Notes: a model not told the origin generated them from the sequence alone. 64,000 bases of DNA from Athripsodes cinereus (GCA_947579605.1 OX388318.1:9548001-9612000), one strand, 5' to 3'. Positions 45,910-59,911 are shown, counted from the stretch's first letter. Translations and numbers: made by a program.

Positions 45910-48900
45910 ATGTCTGTAGCAGTAAAGGGTTAGTTTTTTCATATTTTAATTCAGTGCCTGTAGTCCTGTGTTTTTTTTACAGAATAATTGTGTATTTTCA
46001 GTCGATTAGTGAAGTGTCCAAAGGTCAACTTTATTGTGACTTGTTTTTGTTTCAATTCGTAATTCTCATCATATAGATAAGAAGTATTATTATTATTTAT
46101 AAGATTACGGCAACCCGTCCCTTGTGGGACGATTTGTGCCAAGTACAATATTTTAAGAAGATGTCACGTAATATTAAGGCATTAATTTATAAGATAATAA
46201 AATTTCTTTTGGCGGATTTTAAAATCTTGAGATATACAGACAGGGCATCAGTGTGCAAGAGGCAAGGCATATTGATCGGATACTGGACTTCAGTTATCTC
46301 ATAATTCAAGTCATAAGAGTCTCTTATTGGGCAACCGAGGAAGACGTGGTCCAGAGATTCCACAGAGATTTGTTATTCAATATTGGGATTTTCTTTTCAT
46401 TATAAAATACTCCCTTAACATTCTAATTGAAATTTCATTAGAATGTTTATTATATTAATATTGTATTCAATGTTTGGTTGTTAATCACCCCGAAAATGCA
46501 AGCTTGACTATCTTCAATTGATGGTCGATTATGTATTTGGTAAAAGTTCAAATAAGATGGATCTAATAATAATATAATTTATAATATTTGTACTTATTTT
46601 CATGTAATTATATAGTTTTTTACCTGAGAAATCATAATCTGTCTCAATGTGGTCAATTTCATATTATTAATTATCTGCTTTTTTTGTACAAAAATTGCTG
46701 TGGCATAAAATAGCAGGAGACGTAACCTATCCTACAATCAGTCAAACTTCTAAAAACCTGTGATACAACAAACACATACAAAAAATGCAAATAATTAATA
46801 TTGTGGTCAAAAAATCAACCAAACTCCACTGAATTTTTACTCCCCAGGTGAAATGCTTATATATGTACATAAAAATAATCTAGAATAATTTATTGACCTT
46901 TAGATATGTTCAGGATATTTGAAAATTTTTGAACAATGTATATTTTTATTGCAATTTTATTTTTAGGAATTTTCATTGTTGGCGCCAAGCGTACACCATT
47001 TGGTACATATGGAGGAGTATTTAAAACAAAATCTGCAGCTGATTTGCAAACAGTTGCAGCCGTTGCAGCTCTCAAGCAAGCTGGCATTTCACCAGACAAA
47101 GTAGATTCAGTCAACATTGGAAATGTTTTGATGGTTAGTAGATTTAGTCCAAATTGCCATTTCAGTCCTTCAGTTGCTTTTGCTTGGTAAATTTTTTGTA
47201 CAATATAATTTTTCCGTACAACTGAATTTTCAAATTCATTTATTTGGGTTTGACTAGGGTTTGTCATTTTTCGGGTTTTGGGGTCGTGAGAATTCACGAG
47301 ATACATTTCCTGGGTATTGAGAAATCACATATTATTTTCAAGTTCACAGTTAATTGAGCCTATAATCATGGAAGAATACAGTAAAGCACCACCAATAACA
47401 CCATTGTGCGTCATAGAACTAAGCTCCCTCTACAATGCTATTAGAAGACATTTGCATTCTGTGGATTTGACCTCAATTTCTGTGATAGTGATAGTCATTT
47501 CAAGGTCTTTTGTCAAAACAATAGTGTTTCCTGAAGCAGCCATATTGGTCAACTTGAGACGATATTGTTTCTACTGGTTTTTATCGTTTCAGAGTAAATG
47601 TCAATTTGTTCACACGGTTCAAATGGCTGACGATATTTTGATGTCTTGGCGATATTCACCAAATGTGAACACCACATTAGAAAAATGATACTAAATGTCA
47701 AAATAGTGTTTGAATGTGATCATAAAAAAGTTAACAGTTTTGTCAATATTCAATACTAATTTTAATAATTTGATCCTCTAGTATGCCACTGAAGTATGAA
47801 TTTTAATGTGTCAACATCAGAAAATATAGTTTATCGTTGAGATTAACATAGAAATAGATTAGATTATGTCTCTTCAAAAATAAATTTACTATTTCTGTCT
47901 GATAAAATCATTATAGAGATTATTAATTGACTATTATTCATATTAAGCTGCTATTAATTTAGAGGCCATTGAGTACAATTTATAGGAAACATACTAAGTA
48001 GGTACCTTATTTAAATGTTTCTAAATGTCACTGAGAATTGTTTAATTTTTTAGTCAACGTCATCTGATGGAGGTTTCCTTCCTCGTCACGTTGGCTTAAG
48101 AGCTGGAGTCCCTATTGACAGGCCAGCTCTAGGATTAAACAGACTCTGTGGATCAGGATTCCAAGCAGTTGTAAGCGGTGCACAGGTTTGTACAAAATTA
48201 TTAGTAAAGTATATAATTCCTTAACAGCAAATTGTTGACAAAATTAATCATTCTATAACACTTGAGAAAATGTCAAATCAAGTAAATTAATTTAAATCAC
48301 AAAAGTAAGAAATCAAATAGCCCAAATTCATGAATAATGTTTTAAAAAGGTATTATTCTAACAACATTGGGGGTTTATTGATTGAGTTGACATTACTTAT
48401 TTTGTAAAACTCCATATTATTTATGTAGAAAAACACAAATGGTTTAAATTAAACAAATTGTTTTCGTTTTGACTTGCAAAGTTATTGTCAGATTAATTTT
48501 ATTATATGCTGTGCTGTTACTTATAATGATATTATTTTATCTTGGTCTAATCTAAACAAACAAGGGTTCTATACATTGCAACATTTATTGTGGGAAAGTT
48601 TTGTCCAAGTATTACATATATATGAAAGTAATAGGTGTGAATTAGTTAATATGTAATTTAAAGCTTTTGGTAAACCATAGAAATAAATCTTAATAAATAT
48701 TGAATAATGTCAAATTGTATGTAGAGAGTGTTATACAATGATCTAGAATGTAAACAATATGTTATTACTTTGTTTTTGTACCTGGTATGGGGTAATGAAA
48801 TATAAATAATTATTGTTCTGTCCTAGAATTACCTAACAGATAATACAAAGCATTTTTATTAATGTACAAATATCTAATTTACTGATGGCCTATTATGTCC

Positions 48901-51712
48901 GTGAAATGTTTCTGCGTTTGTGATGATGTTAGGTTTTTGTTTAATTCATACAAATGTAATTCATTCAATTCATTCTAATATCCTCAAACAATTAGTCCAA
49001 TCCAATCTAAAGGCTGTTGATGGATGAATGAATGAAACATTAATGAATTTATTTAAATGAATATATTGAATTTACTGTCCCCTAAGAGCAGGTTAAATGT
49101 AATAAATTCATTTTCCTCTACGCTTTTTAGATCTTGATCTTAACTAGTTTTCAAAGAACATAATACATCACTTTGGAATTTTCAGGACATTTTAACTGGA
49201 GTAGCTCAGATCTCTCTCACTGGTGGTACAGATAACATGTCACAGTCACCATTTGTGGTACGTAACATCAGGTTTGGCACCAGTCTAGGTACTCCAGTTG
49301 CATTTGAAGATTCCCTATGGACTGGTTTAACAGACACATACTGTAAGTTGCCCATGGCACTCACTGCTGAAAATCTAGGAGAACAATACAAGATCCCTAG
49401 AGAGGAAGTGGATAAATTTGCTTTGGCATCACAGAAAAAATGGAAAGCAGGTGAGAATGTTTTTATTAATCTCATGCTATCTCAGATAGTAAATTATTTC
49501 AAAGAAGAGCGTTGTCATGTATTAAATCCTCGCAACTGGCAGGGATGCAAAATCACTCAATATTGGGTGGAACACCTAAAGAATACCTAATAATTAAAAA
49601 AAAAAACTGTCAGTGTAGCTTTTGTTACTATTTTGTTGTCTGACTTTCTTTTTTTCTCTTATGACATAACATCCTACAAGGATGATTTGCGAAATTTGAC
49701 TTTCAACTGTCATAACAATCGTGTTACGGTTTGCCTCCAAGCAAAAGCAAATCCATAGACAAGACCGCGTTCCCTTTAATGGTCTATAATATTACTTAAT
49801 AACCTCATATTTAGTTTTTTACTATGTTTGACACAGAATAAGTCTCACGGAACCAACAATATGTTTTATTTTTTTACTTCCTTCAGGTTACGATGTGGGT
49901 GCATTCAGTGGTGAAATTGCTCCAGTTACAGTGAACATCAAAAAAAAGGATGTAGAAATTACCATGGATGAACATCCTAAACCACAGACAACTTTGGAGG
50001 GATTAGCAAAGTTGCCAACTGTTTTCAAGAAGGATGGAGTTGTCACTGCTGGATCAGCTTCTGTAAGTTTTAATTATGAAAAGATATAACTCTTGAAATC
50101 AATGTAGGTATCACAGTAAAATAAAACAGCTTATTTCATGGTTGATTAATGAACATATATTGTTTAGTTGCATGTTTTCATTATGATACACGGGATTTTG
50201 ATTTCGAACTAGTGCTTTAGTTTTTGTTGCGATGCATCAGTGGGACCTATAGTGTGCTGACTCAAAAAATTGACCACCATTAAAAGGACATGAGTTTCAT
50301 ATCTGAGACCAATAACATAACTACAATATAATTTAGTTTTTATGGTATTATTATATGCACATAGATATAACATTGTATTAGTTATTTTATTGATAGAAAC
50401 TCTTATTACTATTTATGTATTAGGTATTCTATTATGGCTGTTCAGTGTATTAATAAATAAATATAATTTTAAAATACACAAACATGTTTATTCTTTTTCC
50501 AGGGTGTTTGTGATGGTGCGGGTGCTATTATTGTTGCTAGCGAAGAAGCAGTGAAAGCCAACTCCTTGACTCCATTAGCTCGTCTTAGTGGATGGGCCAC
50601 AGTTGGTGTGGAGCCCAGTATCATGGGAATTGGTCCAGTAAATGCTATTCAGAATCTTATCAAAGCAACCAAACTGACACTTGAAGATATTGATCTTATT
50701 GAGGTGATTGATACTATTATTGATTTGGCAGTAATGTGGTAGTTTCTAAACATTGTTACGAATGTTTGAAGTAAAAAATTTTACAAACCTTCGTAATGAG
50801 ATAGTTGATATTTTAAACTGAATGTTATTTTATAGATGCGTTTACATCAGAGCTGCATACAAACAAACATGTTTTATTTGTTTTTTGTCAATATAAGAAG
50901 GGGAAGAGAAAAAACTGTCTACATTTATGAGAGGAGCAGATTGAAAGAACATTAGTTCACAGATTTATTGTTGAAAATTGTTGTGTCATTTTGAGTTACA
51001 TATAAAAGTTAAAAACATTACCAAAGAACTTATGTTAAGAAGTAATTTCTTACGGTTGCCCAGATCTGTTTTATGGTAAAACTGAAATTAATACCCAGAA
51101 CATTATATTTGGAAAGTCATTCTGATGTAAACTGCACTAACAAGATGCTCTTGGATTCAATTTTTTTTGATGTATTTTCTAGATCAATGAAGCCTTCGGA
51201 GTCCAAACCATGGCCTGCGCCCAAGCTCTGAAACTTGACATGAACAAACTGAATGTAAATGGTGGTGCCATTGCTTTGGGACATCCATTGGCAGCATCCG
51301 GAGCCAGAATAACAGCACATCTTGTTCATGAACTCAGGTAAACAAAATTTTAACATACAGCTAAAGACATTAACATTGTTCTCAAAATGTATGAATTCTA
51401 TAATATTATATTGCTCACACCTATGTTTTCCTACAAATATACCATTATATATTTTCCGTACGTAGAATCTATTACATAAACATGATTAGAAATTTTGGAT
51501 GAGTAACAAGTTTTACAAATATCCACCTATCTTTCTCTGACACTTTTCTAAAACAAGTTGAAAATTGTATAACTCCATATGGGGATTTAAATAAACTTTA
51601 TTTCAGTCTTAATGTTTTATTCTTTTTCAGACGCCGTGGATTGAAGAGGGGCATTGGATCCGCTTGTATCGGAGGTGGTCAAGGAATTGCTCTCCTTATT
51701 GAAATTCCATAG
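45910..51712 (+). CDS. Acaa2: 3-ketoacyl-CoA thiolase, mitochondrial (ACAA2-like), eight exons
   Basis: Catalyses the last step of mitochondrial fatty-acid beta-oxidation, splitting 3-ketoacyl-CoA with CoA into acetyl-CoA and a shortened acyl-CoA. Exons: 45910-45928, 46967-47133, 48054-48185, 49186-49450, 49887-50062, 50503-50703, 51183-51337, 51631-51712. All introns are GT-AG and all phases match, giving 398 residues, close to the ~397 of ACAA2. It starts [20 protein letters not shown]. The nucleophile is Cys94 ([10 protein letters not shown]); the general base His354 is in [14 protein letters not shown] lies at 322-325 and the second Cys384 in SACIGGGQG. As in ACAA2, an N-terminal signal that is not cleaved is expected. 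Intron 4 carries a dispersed repeat (49610-49790). Exon 1 encodes only six residues and would be missed by ORF calling. The gene is complete and apparently functional. Confidence 0.95.
49610..49790. repeat. Dispersed repeat in thiolase intron 4
   Basis: Inverted relative of 23100-23230; shares ACTGTCAGTGT, TTGTCTGACTTTC, CATCCTACAAGGATGATTTG and GCAAAAGCAAATCCATAGAC. Confidence 0.65.
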
Positions 51713-52987
51713 ATAACAAATCTTTTGCACAGGAAATGAAGTCAAGTTTTCAACTGAATGTATTTTTGTAATAATGTTGAGATTTTTTTATCCTTAAGTG
51801 TAAAGTTATATTTGAATGTGATAATTTAAAATAATGGATCATTTTATTATGATGTTTTTAGTGAACATATAAATTATATTACAGTTTATTCTTTCTTACC
51901 AACTAAGAAAGACTGCATTTTATTTTGAAGAGGACTTTGTTTTTCTACTATTTTTGTAAATAGTTAATATTAGTACCAAAAAAGACTTACGTAGTTATAT
52001 TGTTATCACATTCTACTATTTTACTTATTTTTTACAGAAGTTTTGATCTTTAGATATTTATATATTCTCGAAACAGATTTGTCGCCGAGTTTTCAAATCT
52101 GCTAAAACATATTTCTGTGATTTGGAGAGATTTGATAAAAACTATTATTTAAGCTTTAAATGCACTTTCAAACTTCTTCTTCGTTCAAACTTTTCACTAT
52201 TAATTTATTTAAAGTGAAGTACTTTCTCAAGCTATCTTTTCCAAAAATACTCTCAAAATATGTCAATGCTTACTTACCATTTTTGCCATTGTATATTAAT
52301 TTTCCAGCTTTCTGATTGACTAATCTTTTGTTATCTTGACTTTTTAAATATTTATAAGTTACTCACATTATAATGTACGTAATACAAATCGCAAAATTTT
52401 TAGAAAACCCAAAATGCTTAGCCACACCTAAAAAGAACAAAGTTATACTGCCAGCTATTTTAAAATTTGTAAAATACTCAACTCCTTTTGGTTGGTTGAG
52501 TTAGGATATTAAAAGGCACATGAGGGGATATTGTGAGATTTGTTTATCATTTTTATTTTATTTTAATTTTTTGATACAAATAGTTAATGTTTTGAAAGAA
52601 ACAGTTTTCTGGTTACGAATCCAATAACATTTATAGCTCAATTTTTGTTAAAATGTGTTCTATCAGATTTCGTAATTCGGTGGCACATATACATTTGAAA
52701 TGCTTGATTAAGCATAATAGTATAGGTATATACTAAATATTATTTTAATCATGGGAAAATTGCCAATCAACAAATTTTGTATAAACATATTTCTTACTTA
52801 TTTTGAAATCAATATTTTTTAATTCAAATAGCACAACTATAAGTGTACTATAATTATGTTAAAATGTTTTATAAATTCCATTTTTATATACTTCTGTGTT
52901 TTATTTTATTTTCAATTGTATTACATAAGTCTTTTAACTATGAGCAGTAAGAAAGTTTTCTTCCTAGTGACGACGGCCGTGATAGAC
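51713..52987. other. Thiolase 3' flank
   Basis: AT-rich 3' UTR and downstream DNA of the thiolase gene. No gene or complete transposon seen. Confidence 0.5.
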
Positions 52988-53262
52988 TAATGGCCGGTCT
53001 CAATAACATATCCGAGATAGAATTCCAATTTGTATCGTTCTTCGACCCGCGTCTCAATAAAGAAAAAGTTCGTGGCCAGAGATAGATAGGGTTCCTATCG
53101 CTGTTCCCTCCGATTGACCATAGAATTTCGTCTCTATGGTCGGCGTTACCATAGTTACCGTGTGGCCGTGTTGATTTTCCTGTTTTCGTTTCTCGTCGTG
53201 CGCTGAGCGAATCTTTTTCGGTGCGTGTATTGTCTGCTGCATTTGTAAATAACGAAATTAAT

Positions 53263-53795
53263 ATGGAATCGTCACTAAATGTAAGTAATAATATTGTTTT
53301 CTTTTTTAATGATCATAAATATATGTAGTATTATATTGTATGCTGGAATCCTTGTCACCGTTCTGTGCAGTTGTAAGAAATAACACAAGCCTTGATGTAT
53401 ATCTGATAAATAAATGCCTTAAATTTCAGGTGAAAGCAAAACCTCTTGGAAAGGACCAGGTGTTGTTGTTGTTAGATATACATTGAAGGAGACCCACCGA
53501 CCACCCGGATAGCGCAGAAGTCTGGGGACTTCCATTTATCCGAATTCTACACTGCACAAAGTTTGTCCACACCGGAGGCGCCATAGTGGGCAGCCTGAGG
53601 GGCTGGATATAATCAAACAATTTAAAGCGGCTATTACCAAATCCACCAACGCAACCAACAACAAATTAAAAGATAAGGCGTAGAAGGCGATTGCGGGCCA
53701 ATATTCTGCTGACACGGGAGATTTTCGGCGCTCTGAGCAGCTGCGACTGAAGTGGGAGAATTTGAAGAAAGCTGCCAGGAAGCGATTGTTGTTTA
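53263..53795 (+). pseudogene. Harbinger Myb/SANT-like DNA-binding protein, broken
   Basis: Exon 1 encodes MESSLN and ends at a good donor (AAT|GTAAGT at 53281); the next exon begins at 53430. From 53603 the frame reads LDIIKQFKAAITKSTNATNN KLKDKA, then TAG at 53681-53683, then KAIAGQYSADTGDFRRSEQL RLKWENLKKAARKR. This is the Myb/SANT-like domain (zeste-type) of Harbinger ORF1. The TAG replaces the conserved Trp (TGG) of 'kdkaWkaIa'. Upstream frameshifts separate it from exon 1. Confidence 0.75.
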
Positions 53796-53849
53796 TATTA
53801 GTATAATTGTATCCAAACATGGAAAGGCTTGTGCTGTGTGTTTTTGTAA

Positions 53850-53885
<36 letters not shown>

Positions 53886-54559
53886 GGCTATCTTTGCGGG
53901 CTCCTTTCATAAAACATTCTAACTAAGTCCGGTAGTGTTACTTTTATGCCTCCATACTACCACTTCCTTTCATATGACTTCCCTTATGGGTTCCGTTCTG
54001 TATATTATACTTTCATATATTACACTTTCAAGCGTCCTACACTGTTGCCAAACTATGGGACTCCGGATTGTCTTTTGTATGTAAATTATCATAATTGTAT
54101 ATATACATTATAGTATAATTATTAGCTGAGTTAAGTAAATCATCAGACATTTGAAAATATTGTCGGGACTAGACCGGAAAAGCGCGCGAAATTCAAATGA
54201 CTGCACAATAAACAAAAAACTGTTTATTCCTCAAACTTTTCTCTACCTACCAAGACTTTTTTTAAATGCTAGTTTTTTTTTGTAAATAAGCAAAAATATA
54301 GCAATTTAGTAAATGAGTAAAAGTAAAAGTCCGATTTTTACCTTTAAATAGATTTATTTTGTCAATTGTAATTTGTTATTTTAATAAATTTGGTTATTAT
54401 AATAGAAATATAATTACGAAAAAAGTCATTTATTATTTCCTTGACATCTAAATACATTTTGATTGGGTTGGGCATTTGTTGTACTGAAATTTTGATTTCT
54501 TTGTTATTCAATAGCAATTAGTTTAGCACTTCGCTTCACCATAAGATATCAGATACATA

Positions 54560-54877
54560 AAATTCTTGTGTCTCGGTGTTTGATATCACACTCCTCCGAA
54601 ACGGCTGAAACGATTTTGATGAAATTTTATGTGCTTATCGGGTATGTCTGACAATCGGCCAACATCTATTTTGCGTACCCCCAAAAGTTAAGGGTGGTAC
54701 ACCCCGATTTTTATTATTTTATTTTTTGGACAATTTTTTTTTATTGTGAGGCTTTAAAAATATATACAGCCCTAAATTTCCACTCTTCTACCATCAATTC
54801 CTATTTTTAATAGTGACATTAGTAATCTAGAAATAATGTCTATGGCAAAACAACGTTTATCGGGTCAGCTAGTTTGA
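54560..54877 (+). mobile_element. Helitron-like non-autonomous element
   Basis: Starts near TCTTGTGTCTCGGTG, has CTCCTCCGAAACGGCTGAAA and ATTTTGATGAAATTTTATGT, and ends with the hairpin GGCAAAACAACGTTTATC followed by GGGTCAGCTAG then T. No TIR or TSD; a 3' hairpin followed by CTAG, inserted at A/T, fits a Helitron. Assignment by motif recognition. Confidence 0.6.
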
Positions 54878-55439
54878 ATATAATATTCCTATGACATTTA
54901 AAAGGAAATATAAAATATTTTACGAAACTGGAAAAAAATCTAGTTATTTGTAATGCAATACACATTTCGATTAAACAATAATATCTAGAGATTGTTACAG
55001 TATTTTTATGAAATAAAGTGGAATATTATCATGATTATAATCATAAAAAAATAGATATTATCAATTTTAATTAAATATAAAAGATACGATACGAAAAAAA
55101 AATATTTATTAAATTAATTAAAAATAGTAATTCCTATAAAAAATAATTTAGTGCCAACTTATTAATAAAAAGAATGAATAACCAACAATCAGATGCAAAT
55201 TTGAAAAAGGTTGACATGCAAAAAACCATTACATTTGGAGAGAGATGGATTTTATTTGTGTTTGTGAGATGATGATATTATTGCAGATGGAAATTTATTA
55301 TTAAACCAAAAATTGTGCTATTGAAGATGAAAATAAGAATGTGTTCATGTAGTTCTGATGCAAGATTGTGTAGTGTTTTTGCAGATTGACACTACCCTCA
55401 TACTGCCTAAGCGTCTCAAATAGCTTATTTATTTACGCC

Positions 55440-57660
55440 ATACATTTTTAATTTCAATAAAAAATGCAATATGGAGAATTATACAAAATCAACGATGATG
55501 TTTTTTTTATTGATTGGCTTATTTATGGAATAATTTTTGTATACATTTTCAAATTAGAATCGTTATCCATACAATTTAACATCTGTGGTTCTGAAATTTC
55601 AATTTTGAAAAAATCATGGATAAGAATTTTATGAATTTAAAATGAAGAGGTATCTACCTATAAAATAAATTAGTACCTACATACATTACATACAACAGAT
55701 AATAAACAAATCTGAGTTAAGTTTAATTGTTCAACATAAATTAATTTTATTTTTTCACACTATACCAGTGATTCCCAAAGGTGGATCTCCAGGGGTCCAC
55801 GGAGACTCGAAGGGGGTCTACGTTGGCGTGACTAAAAAATGGGGATGGTTCACGAGTCGTAAGCGGAGGTCCACGAATCCATAGTTAAAGTATCGGATAT
55901 TCGCTAAAAGTACCAGATACTTAATGATTCGAGTACATAAATAATGCTTCTTTAAGAAAACCGAGAAGTTAATGAAATATTTCAAATTCCTATACCATTT
56001 TGAAAATTCGATGACAGGGGGGGGGGGAGTAGAAATTTAAACACGTAATATTTTTTAGGTATCCAGTATTGACATAAACAATAGTCGGTACAAATACCAG
56101 TTACATTGTAGAAAAGGAAATGTGAGAAAATATTCTGGAAGAAAACCGAAGAATTTTTGAAATATTTCAAACTCCTATACCATCTCGAAAATTTAGCGAC
56201 GGGGGGGGGGGGGTAGAAATGCATGGGGTCCATCAGAACCAGCAAAATTTTGAAAGTTATCTATGAGAAAAAAGGTTTTGGAACCTCTGCACTATACAAT
56301 GACACACTTGGACAATTACGGGAGTTTGTAAAAAGATTAAAAATATTAATCATTCATTGAATCTTCAGCTATACGAAGTTCGCTGGGTCAGCTAGTAATT
56401 GAATATTGAGAAATGTAAAATCGAATAGTTCCGAGATTTTCTTTATTTTTTATACTTGCCATAGGGTACCAATCTACGTTCCTCTTTATTGTACTTAGTC
56501 GAATAGCTCATCTCTTCTCAAAACGTGGGGATGCATATCATACCCTGTCTTTGTTCCATGATAAATTTATTATTATCATTATTTTTAAAGCAACATTTTT
56601 TATACCACTTCGATTTACTTTAATAATATCTTGACCAAAATTTTTGTCAATTTTATACTTAATTAAATTTCATAATATTACTAGTTGACCCAGCGAACTT
56701 CGTACCGCCTAGCAATCAATGAGTGATTAATATTATTTTTAATCTCTTTACAAACTCCCGAGGTTCCTAAACATTTTTTCTCATAGACTACTTTCAAAGA
56801 TTTGCTGGTTCCGGTGGACCCCCTCTATTTCTACCCTCCCCCGTCGCTAAATTTTCGAAAAGGTATAGGAATTTAATTAAAATAATCCAAAAACTCCTCG
56901 GTTTTCTTACAGAATATTTTCTCACAGTAGGTACCTTTTTCTACAGTATACCGGGTATTTGTACCGACTATTGTTTATGTCAATATCTGGTGTTTTTACC
57001 GAATATCCGATACTTTAACTATGGATTCGTGGACCCCCACTTACGACTCGTGCACCCCCATTTTTAGTCACGCCATCGAAGACCCCCGTGGATCTCAAGG
57101 GATCCACCTGGACCACTTTGGAAATCACTGGTATAGTGTAAAAAAATAAAATTCACTTATGTTTAACAATTATATTTAACTCAAATTTGTTTGTAAATTA
57201 TCTGCTGTACGTAATATAATATGTAGGTACTAATTTATTTTTTTAGGTTGAAATCTACTCATTCATTTTAAATTTATACAAAATCTTTACATGATTTTTT
57301 CAAAATTGAAATTTCAGAACCACAGATGTTAAATTGTATGGAAAAGGATTCTAATTTGAAAATGTATTCAAAAATCATTCTATTAATAGGCCAATCTATG
57401 AAAAATCTTCATCGTTGATTTTGTATAATTATCCATATTGTTTGTGTGACAGCGGAACTGTCATACAAACGACATTTTCATACAAAAATACAATCCAAAT
57501 TTCCGGCAATTCCGTTAGATTTTCCAAAAATTTTCTTTCATATAAACAGTCTCCTGATAATTAAGAACACAACAAAAAAACAATAAGCCAAGTTGGTTCA
57601 GCCGTTCTCAAGTTATGAAGTGACATACATGGTCAATCCATTTTTATTTATAAGATAACT
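55440..57660. repeat. Kilobase-scale inverted duplication of a Helitron-like element carrying a hAT
   Basis: The left arm (about 55465-56396) and right arm (about 56686-57460) are inverted copies, both containing AACATCTGTGGTTCTGAAAT type sequence and the same hAT insertion. Their inner ends are GGGTCAGCTAGT (56386) and CTAGTTGACCCAGCG (56682), i.e. Helitron-like 3' ends facing each other about 290 bp apart. The right arm lacks about 30 bp at one hAT end. Confidence 0.8.
55766..56289. mobile_element. Non-autonomous hAT-like element H
   Basis: Ends CAGTGATTCC and CAGAGGTTCC (read inward), perfect 8-bp TSD CACTATAC (55758-55765, 56290-56297). The interior holds two reversed copies of the shared module, each with a G-run (GGGGGGG) near TAGAAAT. 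A related copy occupies about 56770-57132 in the opposite arm. Confidence 0.88.
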
Positions 57661-57971
57661 GATTAATGTTAAACTGTTTGTTCAACTTCGGGTTTTTTAC
57701 TATTCTAATTGATTTCTGTCTTTTTTGACAAAAAATAAATCATTCCTTTGTATACAAGTATTGTGTGTATACAGAGTTTCAACATATTGTAAAAGGATTA
57801 GGCCGTAAATATCTGTAAATAAATAAAATACTTACACACATATTTTGTAATCGTGATTGAAATTCGTCAACCGGTAGGTTTTTTTTTCAAATACGCGAAA
57901 GAAAAATTGGAGCGAACAGGAGAGCTTCTAAACACAGAATGAATACCTTTATAATGAATAATCAACTCAGT

Positions 57972-58830
57972 AATGGCGAGCCTACGGTACGCGTGCCAAA
58001 TGTGGCACGCATAACGATTTTGAATGACACGCGAAGAGCAAAAAAATTGTGATCATTCAAAAAAAGTTTTGGAAATAGTGTAAAAAAGATTTTTTTTTAA
58101 ATAGCCATGTGTTCGTTCATCAAAAGTTTCAGAAACGACGGAAATGAAGTATAATATATGACGACATTCATGCAGTGTTCTCGAACCTACCGATTTTTCG
58201 GTATTTATACCGAAATGGGCCGCGTCTTACCGAAATGCCCTAGAAATCTACCGATTTTTACCATTTGTCGGCTGGTAAGTATAATCGGTAGATAAGTACC
58301 GGGTATTCAGTAAAAGTACCGGATACTCATGGATTCGAGCAAATATTCTTTAAGAAAACCGAGGAGTTTTTGAAATATTCCAAATTCCTATACCATTTTC
58401 AAAATTTGGCGACGGGGGGTAGAAAATTCGTGAAAAGAAAAGTACCCGATATTGATCATCGTCGGTACAAATACCCCATATACCGATTTTGGGTACAAAA
58501 TATACCATTTATACCGATTTTAGCGGATAGTTCTACCGATATTGGACAATGTCGTTCGAGAACACTGCATTCATGAATAAATAGATCGCATTGATTGATA
58601 TTTCCCGCACGGTGCTAGCCCCCCGAGGAGACATTTATTTTGCTAATATTATTAAGTACCTACTTATGCACTTAATTATTTTTTTCGATTTATTAATGCT
58701 TTGTTTATATTAAAAGTTTGAAGTTACATTTAAGCATTTGATGCATTCTTATTTTCATGGAACGAGACACGCAATATCTTATTATATTGAAAAAAAATTG
58801 ATAAGGCTCAAAAAAGTTCGCCAGCCCTGA
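57972..58830. mobile_element. Probable hAT-like element, no clear TSD
   Basis: The left end CAGTAATGGCGAGCC and right end GTTCGCCAGCCCTG are inverted; flanks do not give a clean 8-bp repeat. It encloses the intact element J at 58173-58567. Confidence 0.5.
58173..58567. mobile_element. Non-autonomous hAT-like element J
   Basis: TIRs CAGTGTTCTCGAAC at both ends, perfect 8-bp TSD CATTCATG (58165-58172, 58568-58575). Interior: CTACCGATTT repeats and one reversed module copy with CCGAGGAGTTTTTGAAATAT. Confidence 0.92.
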
Positions 58831-59841
58831 CTTATTAAAGTCCGTAGGTAAATGCACCTCATCAGTAGAAACAAAAAAATTATACTTTTACTCTTATACG
58901 ACACATAGTTTAACATTCAATGAAACTTGTGCGCGGTAGAGCTATTATGTAGCTGGGTCATAAAATCATAATAGAAACAGTCTATATAGTATATACCTTA
59001 ATGCGTCTGCGTAATTATCACTTTTTTCTATTGCGTATTTATTTCAAATTGAATTTAAACTGTGATAGGTTCTGAAATTATATTTCTCAATAACACCGAC
59101 AGGTAGAGGAAAATCTATACTACACGCTCGCATAAAAAAACTTGAAAACGACCATATACCTATATGACATTGCCTTTATTTATTTCTTTATGCAATAAAC
59201 GGCTGAAACAGCCTTTACAAATATAATAAAAAATAAAAAAACAGTGAAGTCAAAACAATGCATATCAGATAATGAAAACAATATAAAAATAAAATATTAC
59301 CAAATAATTTTAATAAGGTAAGTACAAGTAACAACGGTTCTAAACAAAAGCATATAAACATTAATATCCAGGAGATAAATACAGAAGTCAGGATATTGAT
59401 GATAGCCTTCAAATAAATTACATTTAATGCGTCAGACACCGAATATTATGTTACAAGTAATATCACGCCAACCTTGGGACTTGCGTATTGCGACATTGCC
59501 AAATCTTCGGAATGCTTAAAGATATAAAAGTAAATAAAATATACATTGCGGACGCCGTAATATCGTGTGTATGAAAATGATATACGCAAAAAATATACAC
59601 CCCGTATATAAAGGGGCGCCTCTTCAGAAAAATGTTCGAACCCTCAATATACGAATTTCGTATATAATTTTCAAAAATCCGTCTTGGGGAGTCCCTCTAA
59701 AAATAGCAAAAACTATATAAGCACTGTATAGGGGGTGGTTTAACGTTGTAAAAATTAGGGCGTCCATATACGGACGCCCTAATTCAAAAGACGCTCTAAT
59801 GATAGCAAATCAACAATGTATGGGTCCCGTAAAGGTAGTGG

Positions 59842-59883
<42 letters not shown>

Positions 59884-59911
59884 ATAAGTTTTTCGCGACG
59901 AGGTATGTATG

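Noticed and set aside
47317..47688. 123-codon plus-strand ORF in thiolase intron 2
   Set aside because: No domain, inside an intron, hydrophobic and low in complexity; likely chance.
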